A stretch of DNA of 64,000 bases from Notospermus geniculatus (taxonomy: Eukaryota; Nemertea; Pilidiophora; Heteronemertea; Lineidae), in assembly GCA_002633025.1 (NCBI GenBank), contig NMRB01001121.1, forward strand, positions 124,279 to 188,278, read 5' to 3'. Every line of letters begins with the position of its first letter. Position 1 is the stretch's first letter. The position numbers were made by a program, and so were the translations under genes. The notes under the pieces were generated by a model, which saw nothing but the letters and a program-made list of their open reading frames with translations, had not been told where the DNA came from and did no database searches. This document shows positions 31,816-43,216 of the stretch, piece after piece.

Positions 31816-33554
31816 CTGATCCATAAGTGCGATTACCGTTCCATTTCCTAAACCCAATATTGGTGATCCCTCTTTAACGAAAACATCAGAGAGAAATCGG
31901 CTAATCTGGATTGAACGTGACCTATGGATCGTCCAACCCCACATGCTGGTTTGACACGAAAATTTATTTGACGGTGGGGAAGACATCTGGCTCCCAATAG
32001 TACAAGCCTACACAGGCAAAAATGTCCGCTACAAATTCTATATAGAAAATGGCCCTATATAGGTTTTGTATAGGATTTTCATAAATCCTATATAGGCTTT
32101 TGCCCTATATAGGAATTTCGTCATCAACCTACACTAATTCTATATAGATTTTTTATAGGATTTATATATGAGTCCCTATATAGGATTTTAATAGGAACCA
32201 GATACAAATTTTACATATGTAATTTCCTATATAGGATTTTAATATGAACCAGATACAAATTCTACATATGATTTTTTTCTGATATTTTTTTGTTTTCCAG
32301 TGGTATTTTTTGAAAAAAAAAAATCTTTACGTCATTGAGTTGTAGGCCTACTTTTGCAAGCATTTGGTTTGGGGTGAAATGCAACATTTTTTGTATGTCC
32401 ATTGTCATCGCGTGACGTGGAATGAAACATTAGAATTTATCACTGGCCATGGCAAGAGTTGCTTTGGGATTTTGCAACGTTTTTAATCTGCTCAGTGAGC
32501 GACGGTTACAGTCATGGGCAGCACCAGGCCCTTGTTAAGTCATCCATGGAAATAAATCACATGGAGAGAAAAACCATAGTCAGGATAATGGTTGCTGCCC
32601 CAGGACACATTTCAGTCCATATTAGTTTTCAGTAATAAGGGGTTAAAAGCAAAAAGTGTACCTATCCAGCTCATGTAGGATCAGGAAGGGGTTAAACAGG
32701 ATATATTTCCACAATAGCTAATGCCTATCCTTTGTAAACACCAGAAAACTGATGTCAGTATTCGTTCTACATCACATTAATACTGTTATTTCAATGAGAG
32801 TTTGAATTTCCCGCCTTTTTTGGTAACTCTCCTTTAGAAGGAGTCTAGACATACGGCAAACTTTTCACTGCCCGACTGGACTGACGAACTTCAAAATGCC
32901 AGATATCAGATCATAGACAAAATTTGGGTCAACAAACTACTTAATTTGACAGGGCTGTTATATTTTCTAGACAATGAACATCATTTCAATGCATTAACGC
33001 CATCCATGTCTCAGTAAAATCGACCGATTCGAAGAAGGCCGTGAAGTGCCGTGACATTGTTTCAATTCAACGCTAAATAAAGCCGAGACAGCCGAACGTT
33101 TTGATTCTTCACAGACAAACTGACCAAATACTTGCGTAACAAACCATGATGACTTCTTTCGTAGAATCTCTTCCCACTAAGTTGGTACAGAATTCTCCAC
33201 AGTTTTGCTTCTAAATGATGTTTTGGGGGAATTTTCTTGCAAAACCTCGAGTGTCAACAAAACAACCTCGACACGTGATTCTAATTGCGTCGCAGGGGAG
33301 ACACAAGCTTTGCAGGGTTTCCCGCCAAAACATCGTCAGGCATGACCAATATCTCATGAAGCAAGTCAGATACAAAAATACAAGATCTGGGGCAGTACAC
33401 ACTTGTATGATTATACATGTTTGGAAAGGATATTTCGTCAGGATTACAACCAAATAAGTTTCACTGAGAAGCTGTTTTTAATGTGAGAAATATTAGCCTT
33501 GATTGAATGAAAGATCGTTCGACAACCACACCTTTGCTACGGCTTTTAGTAATC

Positions 33555-33725
33555 ATCATACGCGGCGGCGGCGTTGGTGAGTCGAGGGCGGAGGACGCAA
33601 AGTTGACATGACGTCACTACGTCAGACAACAAGCACGTGACGTCACCACACACGGAGACGCACGCACAGAGCGTCAGCCGATCAGTACGTCAAGACCGCC
33701 TCAGGGCATGCAGGGACGCAGGCAG
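33555..33725. promoter_or_regulatory. CpG- and CRE-rich block inside the 3.36-kb element
   Basis: Much richer in CG than its surroundings (CGGCGGCGGCGTTGG) with several TGACGTCA-like sites (TGACATGACGTCACTACGTC, CACGTGACGTCACC). This resembles an animal promoter or CpG island. A TTGTAAGTACC donor-like site lies about 80 bp downstream. Confidence 0.4.
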
Positions 33726-34085
33726 TGTTTTTCGTTGCGGTTGAATTGCATGAATTGAAGATGTTGGAGAAGTGAAAAGATGAGGTAGGCGGGGGTCATA
33801 CATTGTAAGTACCGGTACCATACCAAATTGACTGTCTTTTAAAACCGATTTCAATGTGCTAGGCATATAAGTTCCCTGGATTTCCACCTCTTCAGAGTGA
33901 GAAAAAGTAGGCTTTTATGTGTAGGCCTAGCAACACTCTCCATGCTAGGCCTACCGGTAGGCTGGGCTAGGCCTAGGCCTAGCCGGCACCTCCTGACATG
34001 CCTGACTCTTCTCTTCAGTAGCCTACGGTGCCCAGATGATAGAAAGGGATAAAAATAACCCTCTTTCCTCCAATTTTGATTTCAG

Positions 34086-34199
34086 AAGATGCATTATAAG
34101 ATTGCAGCCCCAAACTTGACTCGTTGTCAGGTTCTTGTGATTGAATTGAACATGTTGAATGAGTCCATGACAAGTCATGGATGGGATAACATGGATAAG
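34086..34199 (+). CDS. Exon-like frame inside the 3.36-kb element (114 bp)
   Basis: A TTTTGATTTCAG acceptor, a fully open 38-codon frame (MHYKIAAPNLTRCQVLVIE ... SMTSHGWDNMDK) and a clean AAG/GTGAGA donor, phase 0 at both ends. No family recognised. The minus strand is also open here, which weakens the case. Confidence 0.3.
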
Positions 34200-34504
34200 G
34201 TGAGAACATGAGCATAGCATGAATTGCTGATTTTACTGACATCACTAAAGGTACGTACAATTTCTGATCTAGGCCTACCTGTCAAGATGGACTTTTATTG
34301 AATGGAATACTGATGCCAGCCATTATATTTTGTTTTCAGCATCTTCATGAATGATGTCAGGCGAGGCCTAGTGACCTGCATGCCTGCCTAAAAAAGGAAA
34401 GCCTAAGACAGATGGGATTCATCCAGATAAAATACTGGTTGGGTTTATAAGGTAGGTACAGTAGACCCGGCCTTGTACACTCGTCACTGGCTAGGCCTAC
34501 ATAG

Positions 34505-34693
34505 CCTAGCAACAGCAGCAATCTTCGTCCAAGAGTTAGACACATTCCTGTGGAGTGTATGGACTCGGATCATTTCACATTGCCTCAATTTATTGATGGT
34601 CGTGTTCAGAGACGACGAAATAGGGTGGCTTCAATTATTAATGTGGTGACCAATTCATCTGAATTTTCTATTTTTCAATCACTTCTTTTGTAG
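34505..34693 (+). CDS. Possible last exon inside the 3.36-kb element
   Basis: An open frame of about 60 codons (LRPRVRHIPVECMDSDHFTL, QFIDGRVQRRRNRVASIINV, SEFSIFQSLLL) ends at TAG 34691-34693. An AATAAA lies near 35129, still inside the element. Acceptor uncertain (an AG at 34504) and phase does not match the 34199 donor without another exon. Function unknown. Confidence 0.25.
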   Translation, partial: PSNSSNLRPRVRHIPVECMDSDHFTLPQFIDGRVQRRRNRVASIINVVTNSSEFSIFQSLLL

Positions 34694-35590
34694 CGCCGGC
34701 CTTCTTCACAAGTCTTGATTGAAGATAAGTTTGTCCATGGATGAAGCCAGATACTGACAATGGGAATCAAAGGACAACTTATAACAACAGGATGGAATCG
34801 AAAATGACTTTCTTGGCTGTGAAAGATTCTCCGTGTAAATACTGATTTCCATTGTATTTAATTCAATTGTTCTCAGTGAGAGATCCGTCGACAACAATCG
34901 TTCTCTGCCAGTGATTCTCAATGTTGTATTATTCGAATGTTCTCTGTAGATTCTCCGTGTAAATATTGATGTTAGTGTAGTGTTATGTATATAATTCTAT
35001 TTTAAGAATATATTTCAATGTCTAACTTTATTCTTAAGTTTGTTACTCTGATTTTTGGTTACCCGCATGTCTACAAAGAGACGATCGACCTACACAATTA
35101 ATGGATATAAAGAAAACAATGAGGGGCCAAAAATAAAGTTCAAAACTAAGATCCCCGAGGTGGACAGGCCCTATGCCAGTAAATAGGCATTTTGCCCACA
35201 TAAAGATTGTACTAGATTCCTATATAAATCCTATAAAAAATTGATACAAATCCTATATAGGAACCCTGATATAGATTTAGGTTTATCATTTTTTTTATAG
35301 GATTCATAAAGAAATTCCTATATAGGATTTGTATAGGTTTTATATAGGATTTATAGCGGACACTTTTGCCTGTGTAAGGCTAGCTTTCCATTCATACGAT
35401 TGACCGACGTATGCAACGGTGTACGCAAGGACAGATGGACACACAGACAGAAGTACACAAAGAGCAACTGATGACGAAAAGGCAAAGTCACGCATAAGGC
35501 TGTGCCATCAGACACTTTGTGGCTGATCCATTCAAAATATCGCTGTGCCATGCACATACAGCTGAGCGTGATTCTTTTGTATTGCATCAG

Positions 35591-35972
35591 ATTTTTTCGT
35601 CGGGGCCAAGTCATAGCATTATTGGCCCTGGTGAGTATGGAAGAGGCCGTCTCAAGCTACTCATGTTCCTCACTGGGATGGGGTCTTTTAGTTGCCCTTG
35701 CAAAGGTAGGCCTATGGTACCACAGCTTAGGCTACAATCCATTCACGTGATTTTCGTGTGGCGCGATGCCTCGAATCTTTTGTCCATGACCAACGCCACA
35801 GACACATACAATGCATCTGCCACTCGAAAATCGCATGAATGGAAAGCCGGCCTTAACTGTCCCATGTGACGGACTGAAGAGCCAGGGATGATTAATCCCA
35901 TATTGACTGGGATTCGAACTTGGGACCATCGCTTACTAAGCGGACGTGATAACCACTACGCCATCAAAGCTC
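35591..35972 (-). mobile_element. SINE-A, full length, with nested MITE
   Basis: All blocks from TTTTTTCGTCGGGGCCAAG to the head (GTGATAACCACTACGCCATC). It is interrupted at CAGCTTA by the 123-bp element at 35730-35852. Confidence 0.9.
35730..35852. mobile_element. 123-bp Harbinger-like MITE nested in SINE-A
   Basis: Inverted ends around TCCATTCACGTGATTTTCGTG and TCCATTCATGCGATTTTCGAG, flanked by TTA on both sides (35727-35729, 35853-35855). Removing one TTA restores the SINE consensus, so the insertion order is certain. Confidence 0.85.
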
Positions 35973-36251
35973 CTCACTGTTCCTTTGTGTGTGCCTAGCT
36001 TCAGCAGTCTCTCCAATGCCCTAAAGGTGTTTGTACAAGATGCGTCCATAAATGAAGCCAAATTGATGCCACGCACGATCCGATCAGAATTCTTGGCCGG
36101 ATCAATGGAGATGCTACAAATACAAGGCATTAGATAAGAGATGATTATGGGTCGATAGCATCAGAATATGATTGAATACGGGAGAAGAAAGAAGTTGGTG
36201 ACCTCATGAATGCAGCAGCATTAGGTATTCCTCTTCAGATGAAAGACGATG

Positions 36252-36366
36252 GCCCGTACTTTAGAATGCTCCTCAAGATAAGGAGTTCCTCAAGTCTATT
36301 GTTCTCAACAGGAGAACAATAGCCTTGAGGAACTTCTTTACGTTGAGGAGCATTCTAAAGCACGCC
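36252..36366. repeat. 115-bp hairpin, ~55-bp arms
   Basis: CTTTAGAATGCTCCTCAAGA and CTCAAGTCTATTGTTCTC on the left pair with the complements on the right around a 4-bp loop. Small foldback element. Confidence 0.85.
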
Positions 36367-36653
36367 GTCTCACATTCACAATTTGTCACTCAGTAAAGCA
36401 GTTGTCATCTAATGTTTGTCCGACCTTTGCTGGTCAATTTAGAAACAGGGCAGTAAGCTATATGGCAACAGTTTGCATGTCCATTCAGTGTAGTTCACAT
36501 AGTTTGTACAATACCACTAACATCACTTCGTTCTGTTGACATTGCCACAGTAACCTTCTAAGTACATGTATTATTATTGTCATTATCATTAACTGATAGT
36601 TAATCTCTAATTCAAGGCCACAATGAAAGTCAGTATTACACAGTATCTGATTT

Positions 36654-36770
36654 TTTCCGTCAGTGCCGAACCATACCATATCGCCCTGGTAAGTATGGAA
36701 GAGGCCATCTCCAGCTGCTCATGTTCCTCACTTGGATGAGGTCTTTTACTTGCCCTTGCAAAGGCACATT
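36654..36770 (-). mobile_element. SINE-A, body fragment, left of an inverted pair
   Basis: TTTTTTCCGTCAGTGCCGAA through TTGCCCTTGCAAAGGCAC; no head. Confidence 0.85.
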
Positions 36771-36811
36771 GAACTACAATTACAAGACTAAATTGCAACT
36801 GGGACAGAGCC

Positions 36812-36942
36812 GTGGTACCTTATACCTGGTGCCTTTGCAAGGGCAAGTAAAGTGAGGAACATGAGTGGCTTGTGATGGCCTCCTTATACTTCAGGGCCAA
36901 TAGTGCTATGGTTTTGGCTCTGACGGAAAAATCTAACACAAA
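36812..36942 (+). mobile_element. SINE-A, body fragment, right of an inverted pair
   Basis: TGCCTTTGCAAGGGCAAGTA through GACGGAAAAATCTAACA. It mirrors the copy at 36654 with 41 bp between, so transcripts across both could form dsRNA. Confidence 0.85.
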
Positions 36943-37001
36943 TACAAATACTGAACTGCAACTCACAGTGGACTCCCAATACGAGACCACATTGTAAGTC
37001 T

Positions 37002-37160
37002 CACAATACAAGACCAGAATGTACCTCAAAGTTAACCACAATACAAGACCAGAATGTACCCCAAAGTTAACCACAATACAAGACCAGAATGTACCCCAAA
37101 GTTAACCACAATACAAGACCAGAATGTACCTCAAAGTTAACCACAATACAAGACCACAAA
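37002..37160. repeat. 35-bp minisatellite, about 4.5 units
   Basis: Unit CACAATACAAGACCAGAATG plus TACC(T/C)CAAAGTTAAC, at 37002, 37037, 37072, 37107 and 37142 (partial). Head-to-tail without spacers. Confidence 0.95.
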
Positions 37161-38430
37161 AAAACTCATAATAGCCACTACGGTACAACTCATAGATTAT
37201 CCCCGATACAATCAGCACCGATCGCAGCTAAATCATCCCATAGACAATGTTTATGAACATTAATCACATGGATTACGATAGAGATGAAAGAAGCACGCAT
37301 AACCAAGATGCCGCATATTGCAACAAGCCGGGCCGATCAATCAAAAACAAGAATTATAGACAATTATTCGTCATTTTCAATTTTCGGATACTGCTTATCT
37401 GGCCGCTGCAGATGATCGGGGTTTGGTTTAGATGAGTTTATTTCCAAACGAATTCGGTGACACTGATGCTACAATGTTTGCCCTGACATAAATAACAGTA
37501 CTGACAATGCCACAGCCTTTTTAGAACCGGCAACTTCTTTTTCAAAAATGCTTTTCAAACGACTCAAACTACTTTTTTGAATATTGTATTGTGAAGTAAG
37601 AGTACCGCAGGTCCATTTGGGATTAAATCTCGTGAACTATTTTTAATCTCCCCACATCTCAGTGTTTACATTAAAAAAATACAGCAAATGATAGACGATC
37701 TCTACATTTGTTGCTGTCTGGGCGAATGGTCTGTTTCATAAAGTGACTTTAAGCTAATGGCACCATTAACTTCAGTACATTTTCCATTTGGTTAAAGGTA
37801 CCATTATTTTCAAGTCATTTTCAGAAACAGGCCCTATGACTTTTCAATAGAGAAATACAAAGAAATCTCTCCCCTTTGTTTCGCTGTGGCCCCCTACAAA
37901 AGAGGGGAACACTGAGAAACAAGGACATCGTGGCACCTTACACCAGAACTCTGCAGTGACAGATGACGATGCTTCAACGACACGGTTAAATCTCCGTCCA
38001 AATACCTGCACCCAATTCAAATATGCAGATTAGGGCAAATGTCAGTCTATTTTCATCCCGTTACTACAGTACACTGTCCAATCACTGCATTTTTGAATCA
38101 CTGTGGCGGATATTCTACATTTTTGGATCACAAAACCCATGAATAATAGGAAATGTGAAGACGTAGGAGCAATCGCTGGTAAAGATAAGCATTTCCCTTT
38201 TTCTTGACTCACGAAATGAACACAAAGATGTCATTTGCCGTTTCGATATTGGGAAAAAGAAATGACAGATCGTCAGTGAAGATGGAAGCTTTATTGGGTC
38301 GAAGAGCTACTAACTCTATTATAGTGTTCAGTATAGCTATTATGTCTATTTTGATCATACTCTACCCGATAAGTATTGTTGGGGGTTGTGGCGAATCTAT
38401 CTGGTAAAATATCTGCCGCATTGTATGGTA
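37161..38430. other. Intergenic stretch, nothing recognised
   Basis: Short chance frames only; no repeat family recognised. Confidence 0.4.
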
Positions 38431-38439
38431 GGCCTATAC

Positions 38440-38592
38440 AGGAAGTGCAGCGACGATTGTGACGTCACTGCCGCGACGAGATGCCGCCATGTTGGACGTC
38501 ACGTTCAACGCATTCGTAGCTTCAGATGACGTCCAACATGGCTGACGTGCGAATTATGACGTCAATGATGACGTCACGTGAAGTTCCTCTAT
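38440..38592. mobile_element. Hairpin element with CRE-like sites
   Basis: CGCCATGTTGGACGTCA pairs with TGACGTCCAACATGGCTGA. TGACGTCA occurs at the left and twice at the right. Outer ends CTATACAGGAAGT / CTATAGAGGAACT are weakly inverted. Confidence 0.6.
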
Positions 38593-38605
38593 AGGTTGTA
38601 TTGTA

Positions 38606-38925
38606 TTTTTCTATCAGGGCCAAAGCCAAAGCATTGTTGGCCCTGTAAGTATGGAAGAGGCCATCTCAAACTACTCCTGTTCCTCACTTGGATGGGGTCT
38701 TTTACTTGCCCTTGCAAAGCTACAAGGTACAAGGCACCATGGCGTACTGTCCCATGCAACGGACGTGAAGAGCCAGGGATGGTTACCGGTAATCCCATAT
38801 GGCCCAGGTTGGATTCGGCCACAAGACTTGCCACTTGTCAATGAATCCCTTGTCAGGGTTTCAAACCAGGGACCTGCCCCTAGCTGTGGACGCGATAACC
38901 ACTACACTATCAGGACTCTTATCAC
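38606..38925 (-). mobile_element. SINE-A, full length with internal extra segment
   Basis: All blocks present. About 60 extra bases lie between the body and the head (before TTTCAAACCAGGGACC). Head GATAACCACTACACTATCAG. Confidence 0.88.
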
Positions 38926-39012
38926 AGTATGAAACGATACTGCCACTGATCCTATACACAAGGACAACCCTTTACAATCAACTGGCATGAACCCTGCAGA
39001 AATATAATTTTT

Positions 39013-39180
39013 CTTGCCCTTTGTACAGGTACAAGGCAGAAGGCACCATGGCTTACCCTCCCATGCGACGGACTGAAGAGCCAGGCATTATGAACCCCAT
39101 GGCCCAGACGAGATTCGAACCGAGAAAGTTCCACTTGCTAAAGCAGACATGATAACCACTACACTATCAGGACTCTTCCC
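39013..39180 (-). mobile_element. SINE-A, head and half body, part of a duplicated segment
   Basis: TTGCCCTTTGTACAGGTACA through GATAACCACTACACTATCAG. The flanks GGACTCTT...ACCNTCAACTGGCAT...CAGAAATAT occur after both this and the previous SINE, so SINE plus ~90 bp of flank was duplicated. Confidence 0.85.
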
Positions 39181-40017
39181 ATTACGTCATCTAAGGATAC
39201 ACCACACTATCGGGACTCTTCCTTATTGTGTCATCTAAGGATACTCCCACTGAGCCTACCTAAGACACTGCCCTTTACCATCAACTGGCATAAATACAGC
39301 AGAAATATGATTTGACATTTTTCCGCAAAAATGTCAACCGGTAGCAATAAAGATCAAATAGAGTTCCAACTATTTACATTTTTCTACAAATTATTTTTCT
39401 ATAGGTTATTTTTCTATAGATTTATTGCACAGCGTCTGCGATTCCAGCTTAACTTAAGCCCATCCATCAAAGACTATAATAAAGAACGTGAAATGATACC
39501 TTATAGAACGTTGTTTCAATTTTCCATAGTTTATCTCGCGAGAGCAGGGACAGCAAATCACCATAAATTTACTTGATATTTCTGTTGTCAAAGGTTTGAG
39601 GTGCGTTTCCGACTGGTCGGCGAGCGACTGATACCAAAATTATGAATCGCCATTGAGAATAAGCAATTGCTTAATTATTTTGGTTTTCACTTTTTTGTTG
39701 AAGTCCATTCTGTTAAAAGGCTCGGTCCTTTTCATCACCCTAATCAGTCAAAGTTTTGGACAGGAAGGTTTTGTGTGAACATTGCAATTTTTACTTGTGG
39801 GAAACTTTGTATATTTAGTTCAATATTACAAAGTTTGCAGTCACATGAAGTAGATCAATTCTATATATTTTGCATTACGGCCAAAGCCAATCATTATTGG
39901 CGCACAAACTGTTAATGTCGTCTAAACCAGTGTACCCAGGTTACGGAGTTAGGGTGGTTAGCCGTTGACGGTTGGGGTTTACGATTAGGGAAGGAGTCAG
40001 TGACATGGTTTGAGGGT

Positions 40018-40041
40018 CAGGGTTGGGGTTAGGGTTAGGGG
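40018..40041 (+). repeat. Short TTAGGG-like run
   Basis: GGGTTGGGGTTAGGGTTAGG within a 90-bp G-rich stretch of variants. Too short to be a telomere; perhaps interstitial or a chance microsatellite. Confidence 0.6.
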
Positions 40042-40093
40042 CTTGCGCTAGGAATCAGTGTGTTGGATCAGGACTGGACGACATTCACCCATT

Positions 40094-40312
40094 CAGCATT
40101 ATTGGCCCTGGTAAGTATAGAAGAGGCCATCTCAAGCTACTCATGTTCCTCTCTTGGATGGGGTCTTTTATTTGCCCTTGCAAAGGCACAAGGTACAAGG
40201 CACCATGGCTTACTGTCCCATGTGCAAGGGACATGAAGACCCCAGGGATGATTAATCCCATTTGGCTAGGGCTGAATTCAAATCCAGGACTCCCAATGCA
40301 GGCTATCGAGAC
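40094..40312 (-). mobile_element. SINE-A
   Basis: CAGCATTATTGGCCCTGGTA through a decayed head (GAATTCAAATCCAGGACTCC). Confidence 0.85.
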
Positions 40313-40626
40313 TCCAGCAACCTTTCTGGGAAACTCAAGATGCTTTACCAGCAAACTCACAACGAAGTTTGGAACTCAAAAATTCAGATCAATACTTAGA
40401 TTACAAATCATTCATATTCCGTTGCCGTACTGGTAGGTATGAAAAATAGAATATCTTCACATCATAATCTTCACGGCGATGTAACGGTACACATGACTTG
40501 AATCTTGATAGATTTGGGGAATTTTTAAGTGTGCTGATATGCGTGGCTAACCACAATACGAGAAAGTAAAACTTCAAAACCTGGGGTATTCCTAGATGAT
40601 CCAGTTGACTGTATTTTGTATTTAGG

Positions 40627-40808
40627 TTTTTTTTCATCAGGGCCAAAGCCCTCGAAGTATGGAAGGGGCCATCTCAACTGCTCATGTTCCTCACTTGGAT
40701 GGGGTCTTTTACTTGCCCTTGCAAAGGCACAAGGTAGAAGCCACCATGGCTTACTGTCCCATGCAACAGACTGAGGAGCCAGGGGTGAGTAACCTCATAC
40801 AGACCAGG
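40627..40808 (-). mobile_element. SINE-A tandem cluster, unit 1
   Basis: TTTTTTTCATCAGGGCCAAA through CATACAGACCAGG; an internal deletion removed the GGTAAG donor-like part. Joins unit 2 at ACCAGGCTGAAGC. Confidence 0.85.
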
Positions 40809-40926
40809 CTGAAGCATTATTGGCCCTGGTAAGTATGGAAGAGGCCATCTCAAGTTACTCATGTTCCTCACTTGGATGGGGTCTTTTACTTGCCCTTGTA
40901 AGTTACAAGGTGCAAGGAACCACAGC
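40809..40926 (-). mobile_element. SINE-A tandem cluster, unit 2
   Basis: CTGAAGCATTATTGGCCCTG through GGAACCACAGCT. Joins unit 3 at ACCACAGCTTTTCCATCAGG, the junction also used in the 56-kb array. Confidence 0.85.
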
Positions 40927-41178
40927 TTTTCCATCAGGGCCAAAGCCAAAGCATTTTTGGTCCTGGTGAGTATGGAAGAGGCCATCTCAAGCTACTCATG
41001 TTCCTCACTTGGATGGGGTCTTTTACTTGCCCTTGCAAGGCACAAGGTGCAAGGCACCACGGCTTACTGTCGCCTGTGACCAACGTGAAAAGCCAGGGAT
41101 AATTAATTCCTTATGGCCAGGCGTGGATTCAAACCCGCAACTTGCCACTTCCTAAGTCTCTCGAACCACTCACCCTGA
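40927..41178 (-). mobile_element. SINE-A tandem cluster, unit 3 with head
   Basis: TTTTCCATCAGGGCCAAAGC through GGATTCAAACCCGCAAC and CTAAGTCTCTCGAACCACTC; head mutated. Confidence 0.85.
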
Positions 41179-41179
41179 T

Positions 41180-41540
41180 CTACATTGGAGATGCAGCCTT
41201 TTATTATCGAAGTGCAAACCACTGGATGGTATCCGAGAGTAAAAATTCTACCACTCGACAAATTTTAGTATTCTAAGATAGGTCGGTTGCAGAAAAATAT
41301 GCAAAACGAAGTATCTCAATTTCCAGACAGCCTGGAACCATTTCTGTAGGTTTAAGTGCAGAACTTTTGTTAACTGCATAATAAGAGTCTGTTAGATTTC
41401 TTCAAGATCGCTTCCACATCCATTGCATAATGAAATAGACTCTTCAGTTTCCGCCACATTTCTTTAATGAAGACATTTTTCAGTAAGTTCATTTCAATGT
41501 AATATATTTATGAGAAAGAAAAAAAAATTCTGAAAAGTCA
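41180..41540. other. Intergenic stretch, nothing recognised
   Basis: No frame or repeat recognised. Confidence 0.35.
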
Positions 41541-41544
41541 TCGA

Positions 41545-41625
41545 AACCCTGTCACATTGGTATTCATCTGAAAGTGCTCGCTGAGAGCTTTCCAATGAAT
41601 ACCTATTCAATAAAGTTTTCTTACA
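41545..41625. mobile_element. Hairpin element family H, copy 2
   Basis: CCTGTCACATTGGTATTCAT and GCTTTCCAATGAATACC arms. Followed by an unpaired tail with GCATTGAAAGGGTAAATGGG, similar to the tail after the copies near 63060. Confidence 0.75.
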
Positions 41626-42446
41626 TTTTAGCCCTTTTTTGTCCATTATTTTAAAAGATGATGGAACATTAGTTTGCATTGAAAGGGTAAATGGGTCTGC
41701 ACTCCGGAGTAAGCTCCCATTCGAATTGGAACGAGACATCGCCGTATTGAAGGCATCAGGTTAAAATCTAGGGATCGTCTTGCCGTAGACAGTAGCCGTC
41801 CATTTCACTTCAAATTGGCAACGGTTTTCTACAAAGATGCAGAGATGCACTGCATGTCTGCTGTGCAACTCTGCCTTGTTTATGATCATAAACTTCCTTA
41901 CGGGAGTTGGGAATGTTTTTCTGGGAAAAAATAGATGCTTTGTTATTGTGTAAATATCGGAACAATGCCATGGGGCGCTGTTGCAAGAGCGCTTTTGTGT
42001 TATCATAATTTCATCCTTTTTAAGGAGTTACTGCAGAAGATATTGTCCTTAATGCTACACTGGCATTGTCTCTCACTTGGCTCCATTTCTACACGGAGTT
42101 ACCTCCAAAACAACCTTGTTTATAATGTGTCAGAGTCTTGATAGCTAAGTTTATGGTTAGTGATAAAACGCGGAATGAAGCGAAACAAAACGAAATCCTC
42201 GAAAAGGGACTCGCAAAGAATTCAAGAACTAATGTAGGCCTAATTAAGCGCCATTATTCTTCTGCCTTGAGATTGACATTTTTTTCGACATACCACACAA
42301 AATTGCGAGGCAGAAATCTCACTGAAATTACGTGCACACGCGAGCTATCTGCTGAGCAAATGGTCTCGAATAACTTTTTGCTCAGGAGATAGCTCCAGTG
42401 TACGGCAGGCTTGAGATAGCCGGTTAGATGTAACTTATCGATAGGG

Positions 42447-42518
42447 TCCAAGCTCGATTCAAACCCAGAACTGCTACTCACGAAGCGAACATAATAACCA
42501 CTGAACTATCGATGCTCC
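42447..42518 (-). mobile_element. tRNA-like SINE head, isolated
   Basis: Minus strand: A box region GATAGTTCAGTGGTTATTA and B box GGTTTGAATCG; no recognisable body attached. Confidence 0.55.
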
Positions 42519-42947
42519 TTAGTACTTATTGATTTCAGTTATGGTCAATGCGGCCTGTTAAACATGACTTTACGGTATTTTGTTTACGTCCCTAAAAACC
42601 CCTACCCTGTACGCCCCACTCATTGTTTGTGGCCTAGCTGCTAAATCATACGACCTTATTGACACTCCCCCCTTGTTACGAGAGGAATCCACGTCTTTTT
42701 TCCAAGCAAGTAACATAAATTGCAGGATATTATCCGAGATAATTTTGGTGTAATTTCCGTTATCCTCGGGTAATGTGACAGGCACGACAAGGATATGATT
42801 TTTCTCTTCGATGCTGCCTTTGTAGTCAAGTTGTAACGTGCTGGCGTTATTTGTGCGTCTCGTATTTCTATGCACCGTTACTGCATATGAAGAACAATGT
42901 AAAAGGGGTGTGACTCTAGTGGGGTGCAGTATTGTATTGTAGTTGAT

Positions 42948-43216
42948 ATTTCCGTCAGGGCCGAACCCACAGCATTATTGGCCCTGGTAAGTATGGAGCA
43001 GGCCATCTCAGGCTACACATGTTCCTCACTTGAATGGGGTCTTTTACTTGCCCTTGCAAAGACACAAGGTACAAGACACCAGGGCTTACTGTCTCATGCG
43101 ACGGACGTGAAGAGCCAGGGATGATGGTTAATCCCATATGGCCCAGGCTGGATTTGAACCTGGGACCTGCAGCTTGCTACGCGGACATGATAACCACTAG
43201 GCCATCACGGCTCCAT
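42948..43216 (-). mobile_element. SINE-A, full length
   Basis: Complete order: tail ATTTCCGTCAGGGCCGAA, GGCCCTGGTAAGTATGG, body, GGATTTGAACCTGGGACC, head GATAACCACTAGGCCATCAC. Acceptor-like and donor-like motifs both intact. Confidence 0.92.

Larger units (their letters stand above)
32011..35374. mobile_element. 3,364-bp TIR DNA transposon with no recognisable transposase
   Basis: Ends CACAGGCAAAAATGTCCGCT and CACAGGCAAAAGTGTCCGCT are inverted, with TA on both sides (32009-32010, 35375-35376). Both subterminal zones (32040-32280, 35200-35360) repeat palindromic CCTATATAGGA/T units many times, likely transposase-binding sites. No long frame resembles a transposase. The middle holds a CpG- and CRE-rich block and short exon-like frames (separate entries). 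TA target choice is compatible with mariner-like or other TA-targeting groups; superfamily undecided. Confidence 0.85.

Noticed and set aside
37002-37160. Regular 35-bp repeats resembling a CRISPR array
   Set aside because: Units are head-to-tail without unique spacers, in an animal genome: a minisatellite.
40018-40041. Telomere
   Set aside because: Only about two exact TTAGGG units among variants, internal to the sequence.
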